From assembly GCF_001440035.1 (NCBI RefSeq), contig NZ_LJYG01000116.1, positions 1-63,865 of the forward strand: a stretch of DNA of 63,865 nucleotides, in the 5' to 3' direction. The DNA comes from Bradyrhizobium manausense (GTDB lineage Bacteria; Pseudomonadota; Alphaproteobacteria; Rhizobiales; Xanthobacteraceae). Shown here piece by piece: positions 9,237 through 18,914 of this stretch; position 1 is the stretch's first letter, and every line of letters begins with the position of its first letter. A program made the position numbers and the translations under genes. The notes beneath the pieces are model-generated. The model saw only the letters and a program-made list of their open reading frames with translations. It had not been told where the DNA came from and did no database searches.

Positions 9237-11564
9237 TTACGCGAGCGATCGTGAGGAGACGACGATCAGCTGCTCCTGCACGCGCTTGCCATGCGACGCA
9301 TTGAGCAATTGCCTGATACGGACGGCTGGAACGGGACGGCTGAACAGGTAGCCCTGCCCTTCGGACACGGTGCCGTCGGCGCTGATCAGCGCAAGCTGCT
9401 CGTTGGTCTCGATGCCCTCGACAACCACGGCCATGCCGAGGTCGGCGGACAGCCGTGCCACACCGCGGAGCAGCGTCAGCGGGCGGTGGGCGTCGATCCC
9501 TTCCAGGAAGGAACGGTCGATCTTGACCTTCTGCATCGGGAAGTTGTGCAGATAGCTGAGGCTCGAATAGCCGGTGCCGAAATCGTCCAGCGAGATGCGC
9601 ACGCCGAGCGCATGCAGCTGCGAGAGGATGTCGTGCGTGAGCTGCGTGTTGCGCAGCAGCGACGATTCGGTGATCTCGATCTCGAGCCGGTGCGCCGGCA
9701 GGCCCGACACTTCGAGCGCGTAGCGAATCTCGCTCAAGACGTCGCGCTGGTGGAATTGCTGCGGCGAGAAGTTGACGGCGACGCTGACGCCCTCCGGCCA
9801 CTTGATGCATTCCATGCAGGCCCGGCGCAGGATCCAGCGACCGAGATCGACGATCAGGCCCATGTCCTCGGCAACCGGGATGATGTCGACCGGCGAAACC
9901 GTGCCGCGCACCGGATGATTCCAGCGCAGCAGCGCCTCGCAAGTGGAGATCTTGCCGGACTTCAGATTCACCAGCGGCTGGTAGAACAGCTCGAATTCCT
10001 CGTTGGCGAGCGCCTTGCGCAGGTCGAGCTCGAGAATGCGTCGCGCCTCGGCGGTTGCCGCCATCTCGTCGCGGAAGAAGCAGAAGGTGCCGCGACCGTC
10101 GGCCTTGGCGCGGTAGAGCGCCATGTCCGCGTTCTTGAGCAGGGTATCGGCGCTGGCGCCCTCAGCCGAGGTCAGCGCGATGCCGATGCTGGCGCCGATC
10201 TCGACCAGATGATTGTCGATGCGGTAGCGCTCGCTCAGGCGCTCGACGATACGGCGGGCAAGGCTCGCGGCATCCTCCGGGACGCTGATATTCTGCTGGA
10301 ACACGACAAACTCGTCGCCGCCGAAGCGGGCGACGAAATCCTCCGGCCGCAGCATCTCGCGCAGGCGGTTGGCAACCGCACAGAGCAGCTGGTCGCCACA
10401 GGGATGGCCGAGCGTGTCGTTGACCTGCTTGAACTGGTCGAGGTCGATGAACAGCAGCGCCGAGAGACGCTCGGAATGACGCGCGGCGGCGAGCAGCCGC
10501 TCGATCTCGTCGCGGAAACTGACGCGGTTGGGCAACGCGGTGAGTTCGTCATACCGCGCCAGATGGCTGATCCTGGCCTCGGCATTGCGCCGTTCGGTGA
10601 TATCCTCGAGCAGCACCACCGCTCCGCCGTCGGCCATCGGCTGGACCGTCCACGACAGCGAACGATTCCGCTCCGCATCGGGGTCGGTGGTCACGGTTTC
10701 CCTGGCCTGCAAGGTCTCGATATCGGCAAGGATCAAATCACCGCTCGCCGCGTAGATCGATCCCGCCTGGACGCACGCGGCGACGACATCACGGGCGCTG
10801 GTGCCGCTTTGCGGCAGATTGTCGGGCAGGTTCATCATCGCGCCGAAGCGATGATTCATCACGGCGAGCTGGCCGTCGCTGCGGAACATGCAGAGCCCGT
10901 GCGGCATGTTGTTGAGGGCGGTGTCGAACTGGCCGGCCAGCGCGGCCTCGCGCTCGCGCGCCACGACCGCGCGCAGGAAGATCCGATGGAGATTGGCCGA
11001 AAGCTGCAAGACCGCGAAAAGGAAAGCCGCCGAAACGACCGACATCGCCACGTAGTAAGGCGTGCCGCGCAGAGCCAGGGCGGCAACCGGCGGCACGAAG
11101 ATGAAGCTGGCCTGGAGACGGAAGATCGACTGCCGTCCATAGGCCCTGCCCGCTCCGCCTGCCACGATACCGGTGGTGACGGAGAGCGCGATCATATGGG
11201 CAATAGCGTCGTCATTGCTCAACAGGGTCGTGAAGCACCACAGGCCAATGACGATGGCCTGAATCAAGGCTCCGATCTGATAACGCTTCTGCCAGCGTGC
11301 CGCCTGCTCGGCGGTCATGGTCAACTTGGTGGCGTGATAGCGGTGCAGATCGTAAGCGCGAATGGCGCCCGCCAGGATGAGAAGCGGGACAAATGCCCAG
11401 ATCAGGACCATGCCGGTCTTGAGCGCGGTCAAGGATGCCGAGAACGCCGAGAAGACAATGCCGGTCAGCACCGTGCCGGGAGCCTCGAACAACGAATCGA
11501 TCAGCGCCGCCGAACGCTTCGTAGGTTTGTGATCAATCCCGCCGCTCTGGTCTGCGAATTGCAT
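9237..11564 (-). CDS. Membrane GGDEF-EAL protein (cyclic-di-GMP metabolism)
   Basis: A 775-residue protein with several N-terminal membrane segments (about residues 35-210), a PAS-like sensor (about 220-330), a GGDEF domain and an EAL domain. The cyclase signature FGGDEF near residue 415 is intact, and the upstream DLDQFKQVNDTLGH is canonical. The EAL domain has EALLRWNHP near residue 543, DDFGTGYSSLSYL and KIDRSFLEGI, so the phosphodiesterase residues also look intact. It could make or break cyclic-di-GMP depending on the sensor input. It sits alone between the tolB terminator and the FeeM-like gene, in the middle of what is usually a continuous tol-pal cluster. Confidence 0.93.
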   Translation of the reverse strand: MQFADQSGGIDHKPTKRSAALIDSLFEAPGTVLTGIVFSAFSASLTALKTGMVLIWAFVPLLILAGAIRAYDLHRYHATKLTMTAEQAARWQKRYQIGALIQAIVIGLWCFTTLLSNDDAIAHMIALSVTTGIVAGGAGRAYGRQSIFRLQASFIFVPPVAALALRGTPYYVAMSVVSAAFLFAVLQLSANLHRIFLRAVVAREREAALAGQFDTALNNMPHGLCMFRSDGQLAVMNHRFGAMMNLPDNLPQSGTSARDVVAACVQAGSIYAASGDLILADIETLQARETVTTDPDAERNRSLSWTVQPMADGGAVVLLEDITERRNAEARISHLARYDELTALPNRVSFRDEIERLLAAARHSERLSALLFIDLDQFKQVNDTLGHPCGDQLLCAVANRLREMLRPEDFVARFGGDEFVVFQQNISVPEDAASLARRIVERLSERYRIDNHLVEIGASIGIALTSAEGASADTLLKNADMALYRAKADGRGTFCFFRDEMAATAEARRILELDLRKALANEEFELFYQPLVNLKSGKISTCEALLRWNHPVRGTVSPVDIIPVAEDMGLIVDLGRWILRRACMECIKWPEGVSVAVNFSPQQFHQRDVLSEIRYALEVSGLPAHRLEIEITESSLLRNTQLTHDILSQLHALGVRISLDDFGTGYSSLSYLHNFPMQKVKIDRSFLEGIDAHRPLTLLRGVARLSADLGMAVVVEGIETNEQLALISADGTVSEGQGYLFSRPVPAVRIRQLLNASHGKRVQEQLIVVSSRSLA

Positions 11565-11746
11565 TTTGGTTTGTACGCGCGTCCTGTCTGGCGCGTAGTT
11601 TTACTCACAGCAGATGAAGTCTTTCTGAGGGAACATCGTTAAAGTCGGGTTGTTTTTCGGCAATAGCGAAACTGTTTCTGTTGAGAAATCAAGCAACTAG
11701 GCAAGCCTTGCCGGGCCCAAGGTGAAGGAAAGCTTGCCGCGCACGC

Positions 11747-11774
11747 AAAAAGCCGAAGCGTTCGCGCTTTTTTT
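11747..11774 (-). terminator. Terminator after tolB
   Basis: AAAAAGC (11747-11753) pairs with GCTTTTT (11766-11772), and an inner CGAA/TTCG pair closes the loop. Read on the minus strand the stem runs into a T-run. It lies 35 bp beyond the tolB stop, so it would end the tolQRAB transcript; the A/T symmetry could make it bidirectional. Confidence 0.7.
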
Positions 11775-11808
11775 GAAGATATCGCGCGTTGCGAAACGCG
11801 CGATCGAG

Positions 11809-13173
11809 CTATTGGCCCGCGGTCGCGGACAGCAGCGGCGACCATGCCGGATCGGAGGCGAAGCCCGGCGTCGGCACCTTTTGTTCAAAGCGACCGGAGA
11901 TGTCGACGGAGAACAGCGACGGTCCGGCATTGCCGCCGGGATCGCGGAAGAACATCACCACGCGTCCGTTCGGCGAGAAGGTCGGGCCTTCGTTGTGGAA
12001 GCCTGATGTCAGCAGCCGCTCGCCACTGCCATCAGGCTTCATGACGCCGATCGAGAACTGCCCGCCGCCCTGCCGGGTGAAGGCGATGTAGTCGCCGCGC
12101 GGCGACCACACCGGGGTCGAATAGGTGGCGTTGTTGTCATCCTTCGAGAAGGAGATGCGCTGCGCCTGACCGCCGCCCGCGGCCATCACATAGATCTGCG
12201 ACCTGCCGCCGCGATCGGACTCGAAGCAGATGCGGGTGCCATCAGGCGAGTAGGACGGAGACGTGTCGATCGCCGGCGTGTCGGTGAGGCGCGTGGTCGA
12301 GCGCGAACGCAGATCCATCACGAACAGGTTGGAATTGCCGCCCTGCTGCAGGCTCATGATGACGCGCTGGCCGTCCGGCGAGAAGCGCGGCGCAAAGGTC
12401 ATGCCGGGGAAGTTGCCGACGATCTCGCGCTGGCCGGTCTCGATGTTGAACAGATAGACCTTCGGATCCCCCTGCCCGAACTCCATATAGGTGATCTCTT
12501 GCGAGTTCGGCGAGAAGCGCGGCGTCAGCACGAGGTCGGCGCCACGGGTGAGGTAGCGCACATTGGCGCCGTCCTGGTCCATCATGGCGAGCCGCTTGAC
12601 GCGGCGCTCCTTCGGCCCGGTCTCGTCGACGAACACCACGCGGCTGTCGAAATAGCCCTTCTCGCCGGTCATCTGCTCGTAGATCTGATCGGAGATGATG
12701 TGGGCGATGCGGCGCCAATATTCCGGCGAGGTGAAATATTGCTGGCCGGCGAGCTGCTGGCCGGTCACCACATCCCACAGGCGGAATTCGGCCTTGAGGC
12801 GGCCGTCCTGCTGCCGCGTCATGCGGCCGGTAACGAGGGCCTGCGCGTTGAGCGTCTTCCAGTTCTGGAATTGCGGGGCGACGTCGATGTTGCTGATGCG
12901 CTCGATGAAGGCGGCCTGGTCGATCGGGGCAAACAAGCCCGAGCGCTTCAGATTGTTGGTGATGACCTGGGTGACGCCATTGCTGACCTCGCCGTCGGCC
13001 GGTGAGCCCGGCACGAAATTGGTGATCGCGATCGGGATCGGACGAAACTCGGTGGGATCGATGCGGAGACGGCCTTGCTGCTGGGCGAAGGCCTGACCAC
13101 CCCCGAGCAGCGCGAGCGTCGACCCGGTCAGAGTCATGAAGCGGCGGCGGTTCATCGATCGAACGTCAATCAT
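11809..13173 (-). CDS. tolB: Tol-Pal system beta-propeller protein TolB
   Basis: Periplasmic protein that binds Pal and the TolA C-terminus during Tol-Pal cycling. The 454-residue product has the TolB N-terminal domain (IPIAITNFVPGS, then ITNNLKRSGLFAPID), followed by a six-bladed propeller. Repeated PRFSPDGQ, PSYSPDGT, PVWSPRGD and PTFSPNGR motifs mark the blades. The N-terminus reads MNRRRFMTLTG with a following hydrophobic stretch and an AFA cleavage site, which looks like a twin-arginine signal. The start given is the ATG at 13173; a second ATG at 13155 would begin directly at this signal. It follows tolA by 23 bp. Confidence 0.95.
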   Translation of the reverse strand: MIDVRSMNRRRFMTLTGSTLALLGGGQAFAQQQGRLRIDPTEFRPIPIAITNFVPGSPADGEVSNGVTQVITNNLKRSGLFAPIDQAAFIERISNIDVAPQFQNWKTLNAQALVTGRMTRQQDGRLKAEFRLWDVVTGQQLAGQQYFTSPEYWRRIAHIISDQIYEQMTGEKGYFDSRVVFVDETGPKERRVKRLAMMDQDGANVRYLTRGADLVLTPRFSPNSQEITYMEFGQGDPKVYLFNIETGQREIVGNFPGMTFAPRFSPDGQRVIMSLQQGGNSNLFVMDLRSRSTTRLTDTPAIDTSPSYSPDGTRICFESDRGGRSQIYVMAAGGGQAQRISFSKDDNNATYSTPVWSPRGDYIAFTRQGGGQFSIGVMKPDGSGERLLTSGFHNEGPTFSPNGRVVMFFRDPGGNAGPSLFSVDISGRFEQKVPTPGFASDPAWSPLLSATAGQ

Positions 13174-13196
13174 CGCAAAATTCTTTTGTTCGGATG

Positions 13197-14156
13197 TCAC
13201 AACATGTCTTTCAGGCCGAAAGTCATCGGAATGAGCTTCCAGCTGTCGTATTGCTGCTTTGGCAGGAACGAATAGACCTGACACTGCACGATGGCGCGCT
13301 TGGCGCTCTCTGCCACGGCCTGCGCGATCGATCGCGACGGCCCGCGCACCGCGACGATCACGGGCTCGGACGCCAGCGATCCGTCGACCTTCATGGGAAT
13401 GTCGATGTCGGCTTCGTACAGGTTGGCGTCCTGCCCGTTATAGGTGGGCGTGAAGCAGCGCTTGACCGCGCCCTGGAATGCGCCTTGCCAGGTCGCGACG
13501 TTGTTTGCGGCTGTTCCTGATGTCGAGCCCAGTGACGCCGACGCATTCAGTGCCGAGCCGGCCAGCTCATGCCGGGTCGCGGCACGCTTGTCTAGGTCGC
13601 GGGCAATCTGCGCGGGATCGAAGGTGCGCTCCTTGGGCTTCGGCTGCTGCTGCGGCTGCACCGCGGCGACCTTCTGCTCCACCGGCTTCGGCGGCGGCTT
13701 CTTGGTGTCCAGCTTCTTCTGCAGCTCCGCGATCGGATCTTCCTTGGCCGGATCAGGCTTCTTTTCCTGCGGCTTCGGCTCTTCCTTCGGTTTCGTCTCT
13801 GCGACCGGCTTCGGCGGATCGGGCTTCTTCTCGACCGGCTTTTCGACGGGCTTCGGCGGCGGCTCCGGCTGTGAGTTGGTCTTGATCAGCTCTTTCTTCT
13901 CGGTGACCTTGCCGACGGAATCTTCCTCGGGCTTGGCCTCGGCGATCTTCTCGACCTTGGGTTTCGGCTCTTTCTTGTCGCCGGTTTTCTGCCCCGACAT
14001 CATCTGCGCGAGCTGGTCGCTGGAGATGATGTCGACCGGCAGCGACTCCTCGGGCGCGATGTAAGCTTTGCTGCTAAAGGTGAGCAGGCCCCATCCCAGC
14101 ACGAGGACGTGGAGTACAATCGACGCAACGAGTGTCTTGTCGACCTTCACCTTCAC
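13197..14156 (-). CDS. tolA: TolA-type cell envelope protein
   Basis: Inner-membrane-anchored spacer protein (319 residues) that transmits proton-motive force from TolQR to TolB-Pal. One N-terminal membrane helix (LVASIVLHVLVLGWGLLTF) precedes a long Lys/Pro/Glu-rich segment (about residues 60-185, many PKPVEKP-like repeats). The C-terminal globular domain contains WQGAFQGAVKRCF, VDGSLASEPVIVAVRGPS and a final QYDSWKLIPMTFGL. The first codon is GTG; there is no ATG in the first turn. It starts 4 bp after the tolR stop, so translation is probably coupled. Confidence 0.93.
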   Translation of the reverse strand: MKVKVDKTLVASIVLHVLVLGWGLLTFSSKAYIAPEESLPVDIISSDQLAQMMSGQKTGDKKEPKPKVEKIAEAKPEEDSVGKVTEKKELIKTNSQPEPPPKPVEKPVEKKPDPPKPVAETKPKEEPKPQEKKPDPAKEDPIAELQKKLDTKKPPPKPVEQKVAAVQPQQQPKPKERTFDPAQIARDLDKRAATRHELAGSALNASASLGSTSGTAANNVATWQGAFQGAVKRCFTPTYNGQDANLYEADIDIPMKVDGSLASEPVIVAVRGPSRSIAQAVAESAKRAIVQCQVYSFLPKQQYDSWKLIPMTFGLKDML

Positions 14157-14160
14157 TGCT

Positions 14161-14613
14161 TCAGGACCCCTGATCCGCTTCGGTGACGAGCGCCAGCTTC
14201 TTGAAGCCCGCGCCTGACAGCAGGCCCATCACCTTGGCCACGGTGCCGTAGTCCGCCTTCTTGTCGGCGCGCAGATAGATGCGTTCCTCGAGGCCGCCGC
14301 GCGCATCCGTGATCGCCTTCAGCTTCGGCACCAGCTCGTTGATCGCGATCTCCTGGTCGTTGATGAACACCTTGCCCTTGATGTCGACCGACATCTGGAT
14401 CGGCTTCTGGTCGCTCTGGTCGAGGCTCTTGGCCTGGGTCTGCGGGAGGTCGAGCGGCACGCCGACCGTGAGCAGCGGCGCCGACACCATGAAGATGATG
14501 AGCAGCACCAGCATCACGTCGACCATCGGCGTGACGTTGATCTCGGCCATGACCGGCTTGCGCCGGCTGCGGCGCCCGCCGCCTCCGGACGAACTGGCAA
14601 CGTTCATGCCCAT
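14161..14613 (-). CDS. tolR: Tol-Pal proton channel protein TolR (ExbD family)
   Basis: A 150-residue partner of TolQ in the inner-membrane proton channel. The hallmark MAEINVTPMVDVMLVLLIIFM, with its essential membrane Asp, lies at about residues 22-42. A periplasmic domain follows (VDIKGKVFINDQEI, then IYLRADKKADYGTVAKVMG). The N-terminus is Gly/Ser/Arg-rich and cytosolic. Two ATG codons occur at 14613 and 14607; the outer one is used. It lies 43 bp downstream of tolQ. Confidence 0.96.
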   Translation of the reverse strand: MGMNVASSSGGGGRRSRRKPVMAEINVTPMVDVMLVLLIIFMVSAPLLTVGVPLDLPQTQAKSLDQSDQKPIQMSVDIKGKVFINDQEIAINELVPKLKAITDARGGLEERIYLRADKKADYGTVAKVMGLLSGAGFKKLALVTEADQGS

Positions 14614-14656
14614 GGCTTGGTGCCCAATCTCGCCTTCACACTATACATGCCGTCCG

Positions 14657-15373
<717 letters not shown>

Positions 15374-15810
15374 CAGAAATATCCTCTCAAGGTGACCGTT
15401 TTGGCAATCGTTACCTGTGTCCCCGCCTATGGCGGCGGATTCCCAACAGCCGCGCTAGACACCGGCGCGGCCGGCAAGCCCGCTCAAAGCCTTGTCTTTC
15501 TGGGATGCAGGGCTCGTCCAAAGCCGCCGCCTGCATTCCCTGTCAAGATGTCAAAACTATGGGCCTCGACGACAGCTCCGGGCGCGATTGTCCGTCGTTA
15601 CCAGAGCCCGGCGATGGTTAATGCGGGGTTACCGGGGGCGATTTTGGCCGCGGAAAAGGGTGGCAGCACAGGGGGATGAAGCGACCGCAGGGCTCTGTCG
15701 CCAGTCAGGCGACGCTGCTGCACTGAATTCGGGGGCCGGATAGTTCCATGGTGCCGGCCGCCCTGGTCGCGAGCGCAGACCCGACAGGGACGTCAATTTG
15801 CGGGACGCGG
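15374..15810. other. Intergenic region upstream of tolQ
   Basis: This 437-bp stretch separates the outer-membrane protein gene from tolQ on the same strand and should hold the tolQ promoter. I see no convincing coding frame, RNA gene or repeat in it. Several GC-rich inverted segments occur (for example around 15456-15475), but none has a T-run. Confidence 0.5.
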
Positions 15811-17535
15811 TCAGTTGAACCTGTAGGCGATACCGAAGGTCGCCATGTGACTCTGCAGACGCACGGAGTTGGTGGTGGACGAGGTTCCGGAGCAAAAGAC
15901 CGTCGCCGTTCCGAACGCGGGGTCACTGATGGTTGCGCTGCCGTTGCAAGTGCGGCTCTGCGTGAAGCGAGCCGTCCCGAAATCCGCATAGCGGTACTCG
16001 CCGCGCAGGATCCAGTTCTCGGTCAGCTTCATCTCGCCACCGCCGCCAACCGTGAAGCCGGTGCGAACCGCGGATTGCTTGATCACGGCGGGTGAAAAAA
16101 GTCCCGCGGTGCAGCCGCCGAACTCCGCAGAAACGAAGCCTGGCGCCGTGAACAGTGGCTTCAGGGCCGTATCGCAGTTCGACGTCTGCTCCATGCTCAT
16201 CCAGGCCGGGCCGCCGGTGAGATAAGCCAGGAAAGCGGGGTTGACGATGTAGCCGGCTCGCGCGCGAATGCTCGCATCCCATTTGGTGCGGATGCTGAAG
16301 CTGTCATTCATTCCGCCGCTTCCGCCGAAGAAACCGCCGATGCCGCCGGGAAGATTCCGGCCAAACACCGAAGCCTGGCGATCGGCCCAGCCAAAATCAC
16401 CCTCGACGCCGAGCAGCCATTTCGGATTGACCTGCCAATTGTAGCCGAGATAGGGGCTGATGCGGGCCGAGCTCGTATCGAAACGATCGCCCATGAAGCA
16501 ATCGCCGCAACCGGCCAGCACGTTGAACCCCGAAAAAGTGGACGTATCGGTGCTCGAGCTGACCTGGTTGGCGCGAATGCCCGCGCCGACACCAAGATAG
16601 GCCCCATTCCACGATGTGGCCTGAGGCGCCGCCGCATAGGCCGCGAGCGCCTTCACGCCCGGCGCATTGGGCTCGCCAAATTTGTAGGCCAGGCCGAACG
16701 TTGCGGTGTGGGTTTTGATCGCCGTGTCGTAATTGACCGTCTGTATGCCCGTGGCGGCAGTCCGGACGTCCGTGCTGGAGAAATGACCGTAATCGGCGAA
16801 GCGATACTCGGCCCGGGCGATCCAGTTCGGCCATAGCATCGCTTCGATGCCGCCACCGACCGTGTAGCCGAGCTGGGTCTTGCTATTCGTGAGGCTGGCG
16901 GGAGCAAGCGAGAAGGCAAAGCCCGGCGCGCAGCGGCCGTCGGCGCTCTGCAGCGTGCTGCAATTCGACGTGGTCTCGACATGGATCCAGGAGGGGCCCG
17001 CCGTTCCGTACAGCAGCACGGCGGGATCGACGAGATAGCCAGCGCGGCCACGGATGCTTGCATCCCATGTCGTCTTGAGCGCAAACGAATTGGAGGTCGA
17101 CGCGCCGCCGTTGAACGGCGTTGCCGGATAGGCGGCGCCGAAGATCGTCGTGGTTTGATCGGCATAGGCCGCATCGGCTTCGAGACCGAAAACCGTTTTG
17201 CCGATCTGCCAGTTGTAACCGAGATATGGACTGATGCGGAACGCGGTGCCGTTGAAAGAACGCCCGGTCACGCAAGGCAGGCCGGCGAAACAATCAGCTG
17301 CGACGAACATGTTCCGGAGCACCGCGGGTGCGGTCGTGTCGGTCGCCGAATTGACGTTGACGCTGGACTCGCTGGCACGGAATCCTACTCCGGCACCGAC
17401 GTAGAAGCCGCCCCAGGCTTCGATTGCGGCTGGCGCCTTGAACGCGGGTGCCTTGAGCGGCAAATCCGCGGCAGTGGCCGCAGAAGCCACCAGCACCCCG
17501 GCGGCTACAGACAAAAGGCACTTAAGTGTTGTCAT
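15811..17535 (-). CDS. Outer-membrane beta-barrel protein with two tandem barrel domains
   Basis: A 574-residue exported protein of the Omp25/RopB-like porin family. The signal peptide ends at about SAATAA. The mature protein holds two homologous halves, about residues 38-297 and 306-574. Each begins with a GGFYVGAGVG or NGAYLGVGAG strand, has YLGYNWQ, a WDASIR(G/A)RAGY strand and a TSNC cysteine loop. Each ends in an aromatic strand (TATFGLAYKFG and MATFGIAYRFN). Members of this family usually have one such barrel of 220-280 residues, so this is an internal duplication or fusion. The final residue Asn follows Phe, close to the usual barrel end. It is separated from tolQ and probably independently transcribed. 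Confidence 0.88.
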   Translation of the reverse strand: MTTLKCLLSVAAGVLVASAATAADLPLKAPAFKAPAAIEAWGGFYVGAGVGFRASESSVNVNSATDTTAPAVLRNMFVAADCFAGLPCVTGRSFNGTAFRISPYLGYNWQIGKTVFGLEADAAYADQTTTIFGAAYPATPFNGGASTSNSFALKTTWDASIRGRAGYLVDPAVLLYGTAGPSWIHVETTSNCSTLQSADGRCAPGFAFSLAPASLTNSKTQLGYTVGGGIEAMLWPNWIARAEYRFADYGHFSSTDVRTAATGIQTVNYDTAIKTHTATFGLAYKFGEPNAPGVKALAAYAAAPQATSWNGAYLGVGAGIRANQVSSSTDTSTFSGFNVLAGCGDCFMGDRFDTSSARISPYLGYNWQVNPKWLLGVEGDFGWADRQASVFGRNLPGGIGGFFGGSGGMNDSFSIRTKWDASIRARAGYIVNPAFLAYLTGGPAWMSMEQTSNCDTALKPLFTAPGFVSAEFGGCTAGLFSPAVIKQSAVRTGFTVGGGGEMKLTENWILRGEYRYADFGTARFTQSRTCNGSATISDPAFGTATVFCSGTSSTTNSVRLQSHMATFGIAYRFN

Positions 17536-17693
17536 CGCATTCCATTCCGGCGCGTCTCAATGAGGCGAATGCCGCATTGAAGCTGTACATGAAGGCGACC
17601 GGCACGACTTGGAGCAGACGGGACTGCCTCGTGGGACTTGACGCGACTCCCGCTGCTATTTCCCGGTGTGTTGCGCACGCGACACAGCCCGGT

Positions 17694-18662
17694 CTACTCG
17701 CCCGACAACCGCGCCTTGCGAAGTTCAGAGGGGGTCAGGCCGTAGCGCCGCCGGAAACAGCGATTGAAGTAGGAGATGTCCGCGAAGCCAGAGGCCAGTG
17801 CGACACGGGCGATGCTCTCATGTGATCTGAGCGGATCGGCGAGGCCTGCATGCGCCTGTGCAAGCCGCAATTCGAGCACGTAGTCATGGAAGGAGGTGCC
17901 GGCTTCGCGAAACAGTTTCCGGATATAGTCCGCCGAGACTTGCTGGAGCGCTCCGACGCTTTCGGCCGACAGATCGCCATCCCCCAGGCGCGCTTTGATG
18001 GCCTGCCTGGCAGCCTCCAGGCGCGCCACCCGCGGGCCGTCGCCCTGTGCGGCGACCTCATCTTCCGGGACCCCACAGATCAAGGCGACGAGGTCGCGCA
18101 GATGCTGTGCGGCCATCAGCTGCATCTCCGCACCGGCTGGTTCGCCCATGGCCATCGCGCCGAGCACATAGCCGCGCAGCAGCTTGAGCGCGGACGAGCG
18201 CGGATGGATCGGCCGCATCAATCGGTCCTCGATATCGGGCAGGAAGGGCGCAAGCGCCTGCCGCGGAAGTTGAACAGTGAGATGGCGGCCGCGATCGAGC
18301 AGCGTGTGGCGGCCGACGTCGCAGGTCGTCATCAGCACTGCGCCGCCTTGCGACACCTCCAGGTCCCGTCCGAGCTGGGAGGCTTCGGCGCGACCTCGCG
18401 TGACCACAGCGAGGACGATGTTATCGGACGCGGTCGCAAGCAAGGGCCGCGTAATGCGAAAATGCGCGGGCGTGCGCCAGCCAGACGATAATCCTACCGC
18501 CCGCAGACGTCGCAACTCCGTTCTGGCCTCGAAGGGCGCGCCCTCGATCGGATTTATGTCGACATTGAACAGCAGACGACCATAGACCTCGCGCCAGATC
18601 GCCAGGCGGTCGCGCTCGGGCAGCAGGGCCGTAGAGAGGGATAGATAGTCCGACTGAGACAT
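17694..18662 (-). CDS. AraC family transcriptional regulator
   Basis: A 322-residue regulator with a C-terminal AraC-type double helix-turn-helix. VSADYIRKLFREAGTSFHDYV gives the first motif, and SIARVALASGFADISYFNRCFRRRYGLTPSELR gives the highly conserved second motif. The N-terminal two thirds match the AraC-binding-like sensor domain often found in regulators of catabolic genes. It is divergent from the gamma-glutamyltranspeptidase gene, so it may control that gene, though nothing in the sequence proves it. No clear ribosome site precedes the ATG. Confidence 0.92.
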   Translation of the reverse strand: MSQSDYLSLSTALLPERDRLAIWREVYGRLLFNVDINPIEGAPFEARTELRRLRAVGLSSGWRTPAHFRITRPLLATASDNIVLAVVTRGRAEASQLGRDLEVSQGGAVLMTTCDVGRHTLLDRGRHLTVQLPRQALAPFLPDIEDRLMRPIHPRSSALKLLRGYVLGAMAMGEPAGAEMQLMAAQHLRDLVALICGVPEDEVAAQGDGPRVARLEAARQAIKARLGDGDLSAESVGALQQVSADYIRKLFREAGTSFHDYVLELRLAQAHAGLADPLRSHESIARVALASGFADISYFNRCFRRRYGLTPSELRKARLSGE

Positions 18663-18914
18663 TCAGGAGGGCGTTCGCGAAAGTCAAAGCTCTTCGTCGC
18701 CCCTCGGCTACTGGCGGTTCAGCCCGTTAAGGTTGTGAGCCAATTTGTCGCACTTCGCTCTCGTCATTGTCGAAGCGGCAAGCGGGGAGCATTGGGACTC
18801 GTGGCTGATACCCCCGAGCTGAATGCGCGATTTGCCCGACCGAATCCGCCTGATAGGCTGCGCTCGCATCAACCAACAAGGGCCGGAGCAGCCGGCCTCG
18901 CCAGGGAGCAAGCC

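Noticed and set aside
9291..11642. 783-residue frame on the plus strand
   Set aside because: It is antisense to the GGDEF-EAL gene and shows no domain; it is open only because of codon bias.
18735..18914. Longer start for gamma-glutamyltranspeptidase
   Set aside because: The 60 extra residues precede the signal peptide and lie in the divergent promoter region; GTG 18915 has a ribosome site.
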